A stretch of DNA of 6,683 nucleotides from Leucobacter sp. UBA1945 (GTDB lineage: Bacteria > Actinomycetota > Actinomycetes > Actinomycetales > Microbacteriaceae). Both the position numbers and the translations under genes were made by a program. The stretch is taken from the NCBI GenBank assembly GCA_002336855.1, contig DDEV01000068.1:1-6683 (forward strand), in the 5' to 3' direction. Shown here piece after piece: positions 1-6,101 of this stretch. A model generated the notes under the pieces. The model made no database searches. It saw only the letters and a list, made by a program, of their open reading frames with translations, and was not told the DNA's origin. Within the stretch, counting starts at the first letter, position 1. The number at the start of each line of letters is the position of its first letter.

Positions 1-395
1 CTCGGGCCGCCGCGCTCGGCGGCGCGAACGCGCCGGTGCCGAACACTCCCGAGGGGCTCATGCTGCAGGGGCGCGAGGTGGCGCTGATCGAGCATCTGCA
101 CGATGCGCCCGATGCCATGCCGCTGCAGGAGCAGCGAGAGACACCGGCGCTCATGATCGCGGCGACCGCCGGCATGGTCGCGGTGAGCGTGCTGCTCACG
201 GTCGCGGCTGGCCCGCTCTACGCCTACGCCACGCGAGCGGGGGAGCGGCTTGCCGCACCCGAGCAATTCGTCGCAGCGGTGCTCGACAACCCCAATAACG
301 TCTCGAGCGGCAGCGGCAAGAACGAAATCGAAGGCTACGATCCTCGCCAGAGCGAATCTGTTGCCGGCACGAAGGAAGCCGGTGATGCCTCGTGA
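1..395 (+). CDS. mrpD: Na+/H+ antiporter subunit D, C-terminal part (partial)
   Basis: This is the 3' end of a gene whose start lies upstream of the window; about 130 residues are visible from base 3 to the TGA at 393-395. MrpD is one of the two large proton-translocating subunits of the Mrp complex (complex I NuoL/M/N-like), which exports Na+ in exchange for protons across the cytoplasmic membrane. The visible part has a cytosolic-looking charged stretch, then one hydrophobic helix at about visible residues 47-68. The GPLYAYATRAGERL segment follows, and then a short run ending in EQFVAAVL, which is typical of actinobacterial MrpD C-termini. A polar tail of about 35 residues closes the protein. 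The stop overlaps the mrpE start by 4 bases (GTGA). The assignment rests on this tail plus the unmistakable mrpEFG order downstream. A GTG at base 36 is internal and should not be read as the start. Confidence 0.85.
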   Translation, partial: RAAALGGANAPVPNTPEGLMLQGREVALIEHLHDAPDAMPLQEQRETPALMIAATAGMVAVSVLLTVAAGPLYAYATRAGERLAAPEQFVAAVLDNPNNVSSGSGKNEIEGYDPRQSESVAGTKEAGDAS

Positions 396-967
396 CTGAA
401 ACCACGCCCGTGAGTAAACGAGAGGTTCGTCGCGAGCGACGCGCGGGCTCTCTGCTGCGCCTGCACGAGCTTCCGCTGTTGCTCGGCCTGCTGCTGACGT
501 GGATGCTGCTCTGGCGCGAGTTTTCGTGGCTATCGCTCGTGAGCGGCGTCGTGGTGTCGATCATCGCGATGCGCCTGTTCTACCTGCCGCCGGTCATTCT
601 CGCCGGCCGATTCAACGCATGGTGGGCGCTGCGCTACCTCGGATACTTCCTGTGGCACCTTGCGCTGGCCTCGGTGCAGGTAGCGTGGCTGGCGATCAAG
701 CCGGGCCCGCCCCCACGGACAGCGATTATCGCCGCCAAGCTGCGCACCCGATCCGACTTCGTGTTGACGCTGGTGGCGTTGACGATTTCGCTGATCCCTG
801 GTTCGCTCGTGGTCGAAGTCGACAGGTTCGGTTCGACGCTCTACCTGCACGTGCTGAACACGCCGACGCAGCGTGAGATTCGGCTGATGCGCGCGCAGAT
901 TGCCCGCATCGAGCGACTGCTCGTACGCACCCTCGGCTCGCGAGCAGAAGTGGAGGCGATGAGATGA
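392..967 (+). CDS. mrpE: Na+/H+ antiporter subunit E
   Basis: MrpE is a small membrane subunit of the multi-subunit Na+/H+ antiporter. The 191-residue protein starts with a basic, probably cytosolic segment (residues 9-23). Hydrophobic helices follow at about 26-41, 45-60 and 77-102. The C-terminal part carries the family signature: TLVALTISLIPGSLVVEVD at 126-144, followed by LYLHVLN at 150-156. It ends in an amphipathic, arginine-rich helix. It is somewhat longer than the 158-residue Bacillus subtilis MrpE, mainly from the N- and C-terminal extensions. The GTG start at 392 was chosen because it overlaps the mrpD stop by 4 bases and has a purine-rich GAAGGAAG about 13 bases upstream. A GTG at 410 is an alternative without a better ribosome site. 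The stop overlaps mrpF by 4 bases (ATGA), so translation is probably coupled. Confidence 0.92.
   Translation: MTETTPVSKREVRRERRAGSLLRLHELPLLLGLLLTWMLLWREFSWLSLVSGVVVSIIAMRLFYLPPVILAGRFNAWWALRYLGYFLWHLALASVQVAWLAIKPGPPPRTAIIAAKLRTRSDFVLTLVALTISLIPGSLVVEVDRFGSTLYLHVLNTPTQREIRLMRAQIARIERLLVRTLGSRAEVEAMR
952..956 (+). promoter_or_regulatory. Ribosome binding site of mrpF
   Basis: GGAGG lies 7 bases before the ATG at 964, inside the 3' end of mrpE. It decides between ATG 964 and the in-frame ATG 970 in favour of the first, which also makes the 4-base ATGA overlap with the mrpE stop. Confidence 0.75.
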
Positions 968-1317
968 GCATGTTCCATACCATTGCTGCAGGGATCGTCA
1001 TCGTCGGTCTCGCGCTGACCGCTGTCGCCGCGCTGATTCGCATCGTGCGGGGGCCGACCATTCTCGACCGCATGGTCGCGTCTGATGTGCTGCTCACTAC
1101 CCTGATGCTCGCGGTCGGCAGCCACATGGCGCTTACCGGCCGCACCGAGAACATTCCGGTGATGGTCTCGATCGCGGCGACCGCGGTGCTCGCGACGATC
1201 GTGGTCGCGAGGTACGTGCGCCGTCGGGCGGTGACGGCTTCGAGCGTCGCGAGCCCGTCAAACGAAACGAAGCACACCGGCAATACGGGGCGAGGATCGG
1301 GGGCCGAGAATGCTTGA
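964..1317 (+). CDS. mrpF: Na+/H+ antiporter subunit F
   Basis: MrpF is a three-helix membrane subunit of the Mrp Na+/H+ antiporter. Hydrophobic helices lie at about residues 6-27, 38-56 and 64-84. The family motif RGPTILDR at 29-36, followed by D41, sits in the loop and start of the second helix, as expected for MrpF/PhaF proteins. The protein has 117 residues, whereas Bacillus MrpF has 94. The difference is a polar tail from about residue 86, rich in Ser, Thr, Asn and Gly after three arginines, with no recognisable motif. The ATG start is set by a GGAGG 7 bases upstream and by the ATGA overlap with mrpE. The 3' end overlaps mrpG by 8 bases, so part of the tail is constrained by the ribosome site and start of mrpG. 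Confidence 0.92.
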   Translation: MSMFHTIAAGIVIVGLALTAVAALIRIVRGPTILDRMVASDVLLTTLMLAVGSHMALTGRTENIPVMVSIAATAVLATIVVARYVRRRAVTASSVASPSNETKHTGNTGRGSGAENA

Positions 1318-1666
1318 GACCGTGCTCGATGCGCTCTCGCTCGTGTGCCTCATCGCCGCGGCCGGCTTCTCGGTCGCAGCTGGCATCGGCCTGCTGCGGT
1401 TTCCCGATGTGCTGAGCCGCCTGCATGCCGCGACGAAGCCGCAGATCTTTGGCCTGCTGCTCGTGATCGCGGCTATCTCACTGCACGAGCGCTCATGGCT
1501 GACGCTCGCCACGCTTCTGCCGGTGTTCGTGTTTCAGGCGCTCACGTCTCCGGTCGCGGCGCACATGGTCGGCCGCGCCGCCTACCGTACCGGCCAGCTC
1601 GACGACGAGTCGCTCGTCATCGACGAACTGGCCCCGGCGGTCGAGCGTTCGGATCGGCTGGGGTAG
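1310..1666 (+). CDS. mrpG: Na+/H+ antiporter subunit G
   Basis: MrpG is the last small subunit of the Mrp Na+/H+ antiporter. The 118-residue protein (family usually about 110-125) has three hydrophobic helices at about 7-28, 46-58 and 62-83. The hallmark segment GLLRFPDVLSRLHAATKP is at 27-44. A second conserved segment, LTSPVAAHMVGRAAYRTG, is at 78-95, and a short acidic tail follows. The ATG overlaps the mrpF stop by 8 bases and is preceded by GAGGAT (1292-1297) and a G-run at 1299-1303. It closes the operon: the TAG at 1664-1666 is followed by a convergent gap, and the next gene lies on the opposite strand. Confidence 0.93.
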   Translation: MLETVLDALSLVCLIAAAGFSVAAGIGLLRFPDVLSRLHAATKPQIFGLLLVIAAISLHERSWLTLATLLPVFVFQALTSPVAAHMVGRAAYRTGQLDDESLVIDELAPAVERSDRLG

Positions 1667-1677
1667 TCGGCTGTTTG

Positions 1678-1731
1678 CGAGTGCCTACTCGTCGGGAACG
1701 AGAATCGGTGTGCCGCGGGTGCAGTCACACC
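1678..1731. terminator. Candidate terminator hairpins in the convergent gap
   Basis: The 72-base gap between the mrpG stop and the stop of the opposing TPR gene contains three short inverted repeats. CGAGT/ACTCG (1678-1691, loop of 4) and CTCGT/ACGAG (1688-1702, loop of 5) share bases and exclude each other. GGTGTG/CACACC (1707-1712 with 1726-1731) has a 13-base loop. No clear T-run follows on either strand, so this would be a weak bidirectional terminator or simply chance pairing in GC-rich DNA. Confidence 0.25.
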
Positions 1732-1738
1732 TGTCGGT

Positions 1739-3709
1739 TCAGTCGATGAGTGCTGCGGCGATCTCGTCGGCGCGCTCGAGCCTGCCTGCCTGCCTGAGCA
1801 GCTCGATCAACTCGCTCGCGGCGTCGGCGCGTTGCTGTTTCGCGCGGGCGGCGGTGAACCCCTCGAACGCCGACTCGAGCGACCACAGCGCGTCACTGGT
1901 TCGCCCGAGCTCGCGCTGCACCTTACCGGCGAGCCAGAAAGCGTGTGCGGCATCGGCGAGGCGGCCGAGTTGCGCATACTCTTCGCCGGCAGTCGTGGCC
2001 TCGCGTGCAGCCCGGTCGCGGTCGAGTTGATCGGGAAGCAGCCTGGGGTCAGCCGAGGCGATCAACCTGGCGAGCGTGTCGCGGGCGGTGGCTCTGGTGC
2101 TGATCTGCTCGCGACGCAGGCGTGCCGCGAGCTCATCGCTGAGTTCTCCGGACGGCCGGTCTGGCACAGACTCGAGACGTGTTAAGCATTCCGCCATGAG
2201 GAGCATCGGCTCGCCCTCGCGTCGAAGCCGGGCGGCCACCGGAGCCCATGCGGTCAACACCGAGACGATCACGTTCGCCTCGGCCCCGCCGGTGTGCAGC
2301 AGCGGGATCGCCGTGGCGAAGCCGCGGTGTGCAGTCTCGTCGTCGCTACCCTCGGCCGCGCTCTGAGCAGCCTCGGCGTACGCGAGACCGGCGCGTTCAA
2401 TCCACCCCTCGTGAACGAACGCCTCGGCTGATGCGGCATAGTGACGCGCGGCCTCGAGATACTGTTTTCTCGTGAGTGCGCGCTCGGCATTCGCGAAATG
2501 GGTGTCGCCTGTGGCTTGTTCTGCAGTTGCCTCGTGGTCGAGCGAGGCGCCGGCCGACGCAGTGCCCACGTGCCCGAGGCCCACTGGCTCGGGTGCAAGC
2601 TCGGACGCATCGATAGCAGGAATCGCGGGGGATTCCTCGGGCAGCGGGCGCTCGGCAAGAGGGGCCGCGAGCGCCCGGTCGAGGCGCAACTCGTAGTAGT
2701 AGTTGCCGTTGCGCGCATCGAACTTCTCGGCGAGCAGGCCGGCCTCGCGTGTCGCCCACGCGTGCAGAGAAGCTACGTCGCCCATCTCGGGGTCGGGAAG
2801 CCCGGTTTCAAGATCTGAATGCTCGGGCAGGTTCGCAGAGAGCCCGGCAATGATGCCGAGCAGAAACCGCAGCTGCTGCAGTGGCGAGGCGGCTCCACGA
2901 AGCTGCGCGGCGTCGTCGTTGCGCAGGATCGCGAGGGCGGTCTCCAAGCGCCCGCCACGCGCAAGCATCTCGAAACACTTGGTTCTTGCCGAGGCGTTCT
3001 GGTTGTTCTCGTCTGTCGTCGTCGCGAGGGCGAGCCGATGCTGTGCGAGGGCGAGCTCCGGGTCTCCACTCAGCAGCGCGGCAAGGGCGGTGGCGTGATG
3101 CGTGCATGCCGGTTCTTTGTTGCAACGTGACTGCTGGGTCACACCAATGGCGACGGCGCTCTCATAATCGCCGATCTCGACAAAATAATGAGTCTGGTTG
3201 CCGATAGTGCACGCTTCGCAGTCCTCAAACTCGTCGCGCTCGCCACCGATCCATGCGAGCCGGGACTGCTCGACATCGCTACGGCCCGTCCACCATGCCC
3301 AGAGAAAACGACTCACGCGCACCGACGAGAGCCCGTTCCCGGCGAGCTCGAAGCGCCGCTGCATGTCGGCGAGAAACGCCTCTGCCTGTTCTGGAGAGAT
3401 CTGCGGAAAGTCGGCGAGATCCGCCGCGATCCACTTGAACTCCCAGAACAAGTTGCGCCTGTCGGCGGCGTCGAACAACTCGGGGCTCTGATCCCACAGC
3501 CTGAGCAAGCGGGCGAACGTGACGAACGACTTCGCCCCTTCTCCTGAGAACGTATAGGCCTCGACGAGATCGAGCAGTGCCTCAGCGAGGGCCTCGGGCG
3601 GGCCCTCTGCTTCGACCCTGCGCGCGATCGTCTCGGTCGCCGCGGTGCGGGCGGTGCCGTAAGGCAGATCTCGGAGGCCCCGGAGTTCTGCGGTAACTCG
3701 CTGAGTCAA
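1739..3709 (-). CDS. Large TPR-like helical repeat protein with CxxC cluster, co-encoded with HSP90
   Basis: The 656-residue protein has no signal peptide or membrane helix, so it is probably cytosolic. It is almost entirely helical with repeated small-residue/aromatic patterns like tetratricopeptide repeats. The clearest are about residues 403-475 (AARHYAASAEAF, AGLAYAEAAQSA) and 570-655 (AGEEYAQLGRLADAAHAF, SDALWSLESAFEGF). A proline- and acid-rich linker at about 350-400 separates an N-terminal helical half from this C-terminal array. The N-terminal half has cysteines at C164 and C167 (DCEAC), C196 and C202, with HH at 204-205, a possible metal or redox site. The start is TTG: it has AAAGGAA 5 bases upstream and makes a TTGA overlap with the HSP90 stop, so the two are probably translated together. 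TPR proteins often serve as docking partners, so a co-chaperone or client adaptor role is plausible but inferred. No enzymatic motif is seen. Confidence 0.85.
   Translation of the reverse strand: MTQRVTAELRGLRDLPYGTARTAATETIARRVEAEGPPEALAEALLDLVEAYTFSGEGAKSFVTFARLLRLWDQSPELFDAADRRNLFWEFKWIAADLADFPQISPEQAEAFLADMQRRFELAGNGLSSVRVSRFLWAWWTGRSDVEQSRLAWIGGERDEFEDCEACTIGNQTHYFVEIGDYESAVAIGVTQQSRCNKEPACTHHATALAALLSGDPELALAQHRLALATTTDENNQNASARTKCFEMLARGGRLETALAILRNDDAAQLRGAASPLQQLRFLLGIIAGLSANLPEHSDLETGLPDPEMGDVASLHAWATREAGLLAEKFDARNGNYYYELRLDRALAAPLAERPLPEESPAIPAIDASELAPEPVGLGHVGTASAGASLDHEATAEQATGDTHFANAERALTRKQYLEAARHYAASAEAFVHEGWIERAGLAYAEAAQSAAEGSDDETAHRGFATAIPLLHTGGAEANVIVSVLTAWAPVAARLRREGEPMLLMAECLTRLESVPDRPSGELSDELAARLRREQISTRATARDTLARLIASADPRLLPDQLDRDRAAREATTAGEEYAQLGRLADAAHAFWLAGKVQRELGRTSDALWSLESAFEGFTAARAKQQRADAASELIELLRQAGRLERADEIAAALID
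1781..1796. repeat. Tetranucleotide tandem repeat (CCTG)4
   Basis: Four perfect CCTG units (CAGG on the coding strand) lie inside the 3' end of the TPR gene, encoding part of LLRQAGRLE. Gain or loss of one unit would shift the frame for only about the last 20 residues. Four units is short for an active slippage site. Confidence 0.6.
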
Positions 3710-5529
3710 GAGTGTTCCTTTCGAAGGGCGAGTTCGAGCAGCGAGCCGAGCGCGCCCGAGAGCGCGGCGGATTCACTCTGCCGCAGCCCCTCGCCGGCAA
3801 GCATGACTGCATTGAGGTAGAGCGAGCGCAGCCCGGCTTCAAAAACTGCTGAGCCGGTCGCGCCGAGCAGTTGCCGCGCAACCGCGCTTTCGTCGTTGAT
3901 GACGAGTGTGCGCGAGCGCGCCACACCCGGTTCGGCGAACGCGTCGAGCAGTCCTCCCCAGAGATCAGGCGAGGCGGAGCGCTCACGGTCGCGTTCGCGT
4001 CGGTGCTCGCCCTCGGCGTCGCGCAACAGCATCGCAGGCACAGAATCGGGTGAGAACCGCCTCACGATAACATCGCAATCGTCGTCGAGCAGCAGATCCC
4101 GGGCCGCGGCGAGCGCCGATGCGAGTTGCATCTCGCGTTCGATGTCGACGACCCCGAGCACCTGCACCAGGTCTTCGCTCGCGAGCTCGCGAACGTGCCA
4201 GGTTTTGCGAGCGGCCAGGCGCTGCATGAGGTCCGAGTCGTACACATACCCGGCGTTGACCACTACGAGACCCTGCGCGCGGGCGACCGAGGCAACCCTG
4301 CGGTAGGCCTCTGTCGTGGTCGTATAGACGATCTCGCCGCCCGAGGCGGCTGCCGCAGCGGTGAGCGTGAGCGGACCGTCGGTTGTCTCGAACGGAAGCA
4401 CCTCTGCCACGAGGTCGAGCATGTCATCGTCGCCGAGCGCAAGGGATCGGAACGCAAGATGATGGGTCTCGAGCACGGTGCGGGCGAGCGCCGAGCTGTC
4501 GCGCAGGTGCTCGAGCGCCCACTGCTTGATCTGCTCTCCGAGCGCCTCGCGAGCGGCGAGCAGGGTCTCGTCGTCGTGCAGTTGCTCTCTTGACGCGGTG
4601 GGCGAGAGCGATTCAGTGTTCAGCACGGCGCGCACGAAGAACGCCCACTCGGGCAGCACCCGGTCGACGCGTGCTCCGAGCAGCATGCGCTTCGTGTAGA
4701 CACGGTGGCGGCCCGAAGCCGGGGCGATCGCCTGGGGCAGCACGAAAGCGATACCCGAGATGCCGAGCAGCGGAAGCGTGAGGTCGATTGCGGCGAGCGG
4801 GGTGAAGCCGAAGCTGCGTTCGCAGTGGGCGGCAAGGGCTCGTTCGCGGTCGAGCGCACGCGCGTGCTCGACCTGCCACGGCAGCTCGGCTTGGGTGATG
4901 CGCCGCCAGACCGGGGCAGCGCCGGGAATCGGCACCCGCACCGCTACATCGAAGGGCAGCAGGGATCCGTATTCGATCGCGAGGGCGAGCACGCTCTCGT
5001 GCGACAACCAGTGCTCGGTATCTGTGCGCGCAAGCAAACGCACCGTGGTGCCGACCTCGATCTCGCGTTCAGGGATCTCGATGACCTCGAAGGTGCCGTC
5101 TGCATGCCCGATCCAACGAATCGCCGGCGCCTCGCCACGCGCGCTGCGCGACACGACTTCGATGCTGTCTGCCACCATGAACGCCGCGAGCAGGCCGATG
5201 CCGAACTGCCCGATGAACTGGGTGCGCCCGAGACCGAAGGTTTCGTCGCGCTTCGACGAACGGCCGATGGTCGCGAGAAGCTCGGCCGCCTCTGCGGCGG
5301 TGAGGCCCACCCCGGAATCCACTATCTCGAGCACGGTGCGGCCCTGGGCGTCGACATCGGTGCTGATGCGGATCGTCGCATCAGCACCGGCATCGATCTC
5401 GCGCCGAGCGGTGACCGCGTCGACGGCATTCTGCAGCAGCTCACGCAGATACACCTGCGGGCCTGAGTAGAGGTGCCGCGAGAGCAGGTCGACAATGCCT
5501 GAGAGGTCGACCTGAAAGCGTTCGGGCAA
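3706..5529 (-). CDS. HSP90-family (HtpG-like) molecular chaperone ATPase
   Basis: This is a cytosolic GHKL ATPase of the HSP90 family, 607 residues with the start chosen here (E. coli HtpG has 624). The N-terminal ATP domain spans about 1-205. It has the N-box YLRELLQNAVDA (27-38, catalytic-type E30 and Mg-binding-type N34), the G1 box DSGVG (71-75), the lid GRSSK (89-93), the G2 box GQFGIG (107-112) and GTT at 160-162. The middle domain keeps the segment around 278-317 that matches HtpG, ending in SREQL; R314 corresponds to the ATP-sensing arginine. The C-terminal part is divergent, with an Arg/Glu-rich stretch at about 507-518, and ends without MEEVD. No ATG or GTG exists near the true N-terminus. 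TTG at 5529 gives PERFQVDLSG directly after Met, 14 bases after the ybjN stop. CTG at 5547 (CTGA overlap) is possible, and ATG at 5634 would add 35 residues inside ybjN. I judge it an actinobacterial short HSP90 paralogue type and not certainly the sole HtpG. Confidence 0.9.
   Translation of the reverse strand: MPERFQVDLSGIVDLLSRHLYSGPQVYLRELLQNAVDAVTARREIDAGADATIRISTDVDAQGRTVLEIVDSGVGLTAAEAAELLATIGRSSKRDETFGLGRTQFIGQFGIGLLAAFMVADSIEVVSRSARGEAPAIRWIGHADGTFEVIEIPEREIEVGTTVRLLARTDTEHWLSHESVLALAIEYGSLLPFDVAVRVPIPGAAPVWRRITQAELPWQVEHARALDRERALAAHCERSFGFTPLAAIDLTLPLLGISGIAFVLPQAIAPASGRHRVYTKRMLLGARVDRVLPEWAFFVRAVLNTESLSPTASREQLHDDETLLAAREALGEQIKQWALEHLRDSSALARTVLETHHLAFRSLALGDDDMLDLVAEVLPFETTDGPLTLTAAAAASGGEIVYTTTTEAYRRVASVARAQGLVVVNAGYVYDSDLMQRLAARKTWHVRELASEDLVQVLGVVDIEREMQLASALAAARDLLLDDDCDVIVRRFSPDSVPAMLLRDAEGEHRRERDRERSASPDLWGGLLDAFAEPGVARSRTLVINDESAVARQLLGATGSAVFEAGLRSLYLNAVMLAGEGLRQSESAALSGALGSLLELALRKEHS
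3715..3721 (-). promoter_or_regulatory. Ribosome binding site of the TPR gene
   Basis: On the - strand AAAGGAA lies 5 bases before the TTG at 3709, inside the last codons of the HSP90 gene (Arg-Lys-Glu). It supports the unusual TTG start and the TTGA overlap. Confidence 0.65.
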
Positions 5530-5543
5530 CTGGGGCGTCTCGC

Positions 5544-6035
5544 TCAGTCGTCTTCGGGCTTGTACTTGGCCCAGACCTCTGGGTAGGCCTCGTTCACCTG
5601 CTCGAAGAACGCCATGCTCGTGCTGATCGCGCACTGCAACTGCTGGCCGAGCTGCCCATCGGTAATGCCCTGCTCGAAGTCGACGTTGTGCTCGGTGTGC
5701 ACGCGAACCGCACCCTCGTCGTCAACGCGGGCGTAGGTCTTCGGCCAGAGCCGTTCGGCGTTCCAGTTGTTGCAGATCATCGCGATGTTCGCGAACTCGT
5801 CTGCGACGAGCTGGCCGCGCCAGTTGCCGCGGATGCAGAGCAGCTCGTCTTCTTTGCCGTTCAGCATGAAGTAGAACGAGGCGTACTCCCAGCCCCCGCC
5901 GATGTCTCCGTCTGAATCTACGCTGTACGACCAGCCCTGCGCTTCGAGACCGTGCTTGATGCGGTCTTTGCTGAGCGGGGCGAGTCCGTCGGTGCCATCG
6001 GGGGAGGGAGTGCTGTCTTTGGTGAAGAATCCCAT
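5544..6035 (-). CDS. YbjN domain-containing protein
   Basis: The 163-residue protein looks soluble. After a flexible, charged N-terminus (1-20), a YbjN-type fold begins with KDRIKHGLEAQGWSYSVD, then DGDI and FYFMLNG (54-60). ELLCIRGNWRG follows at 64-74, then the characteristic ICNNWNAERLWPKTYAR at 87-103. A C-terminal helix follows (SMAFFEQVNEAYPEVW) and then an acidic end. YbjN-family proteins share a fold with type III secretion chaperones and have been linked to stress responses in enterobacteria; their molecular role in actinobacteria is not established. The ATG at 6035 has only a weak AGAAGAAAG ribosome site (6047-6055) 11 bases upstream. It is the first gene of the - strand unit, followed closely by the HSP90 gene, so it is probably co-transcribed with it. 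The family call is firm; the link to chaperoning comes from position only. Confidence 0.85.
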   Translation of the reverse strand: MGFFTKDSTPSPDGTDGLAPLSKDRIKHGLEAQGWSYSVDSDGDIGGGWEYASFYFMLNGKEDELLCIRGNWRGQLVADEFANIAMICNNWNAERLWPKTYARVDDEGAVRVHTEHNVDFEQGITDGQLGQQLQCAISTSMAFFEQVNEAYPEVWAKYKPEDD

Positions 6036-6080
6036 GGTGTGTGACGCTTTCTTCTGCGGGTGACTACGGTGTGCACTTTC
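6036..6080 (-). repeat. Imperfect direct repeat ahead of ybjN
   Basis: On the - strand GAAAGTGCACACC (6080-6068) recurs as GAAAGCGTCACACACC (6051-6036) just before the ybjN ATG. The copies share GAAAG and ACACC and differ by a 3-base length change. They lie downstream of the candidate -10 element, within the presumed leader, and could be an operator or a chance duplication. Confidence 0.3.
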
Positions 6081-6086
6081 ATACTA
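6081..6086 (-). promoter_or_regulatory. Candidate -10 element for the ybjN-HSP90-TPR unit
   Basis: TAGTAT on the - strand lies about 45 bases before the ybjN ATG, in the only AT-richer patch of the intergenic region. No good -35 hexamer sits 16-18 bases upstream, since that position falls in the aceB terminator stem. No CIRCE element and no HAIR-type inverted repeat (HspR site) is visible. The call is weak. Confidence 0.25.
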
Positions 6087-6101
6087 GGGGCAGAGAAAAT
6101 G

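Noticed and set aside
726..1512. Minus-strand open frames opposite mrpE, mrpF and mrpG
   Set aside because: The + strand frames match known Mrp subunits with coupled overlaps, and the antisense translations are compositionally biased and motif-free.
1710..3547. Many + strand open frames across the TPR gene
   Set aside because: They are low-complexity Arg/Ser/Ala-rich translations in several overlapping frames with no motif, whereas the - strand frame is one continuous 656-codon gene with a ribosome site and operon spacing.
4705..5470. Two long overlapping + strand open frames (about 236-253 codons) opposite the HSP90 gene
   Set aside because: They are shadows of a GC-rich coding strand: composition is Arg/Ala/Ser-rich with no recognisable domain, while the - strand frame has unmistakable HSP90 motifs.
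5530..5634. HSP90 start at the ATG at 5634
   Set aside because: The added 35 residues lie inside ybjN in another frame, are Arg/Gly-rich and do not resemble an HSP90 N-terminus; homology begins right after the TTG at 5529.
1739..6035. Defence-island interpretation of the GHKL ATPase plus TPR pair
   Set aside because: The middle domain with SREQL and overall length identify a genuine HSP90, no nuclease or other effector is encoded, and the flanks are housekeeping genes (mrp, aceB).
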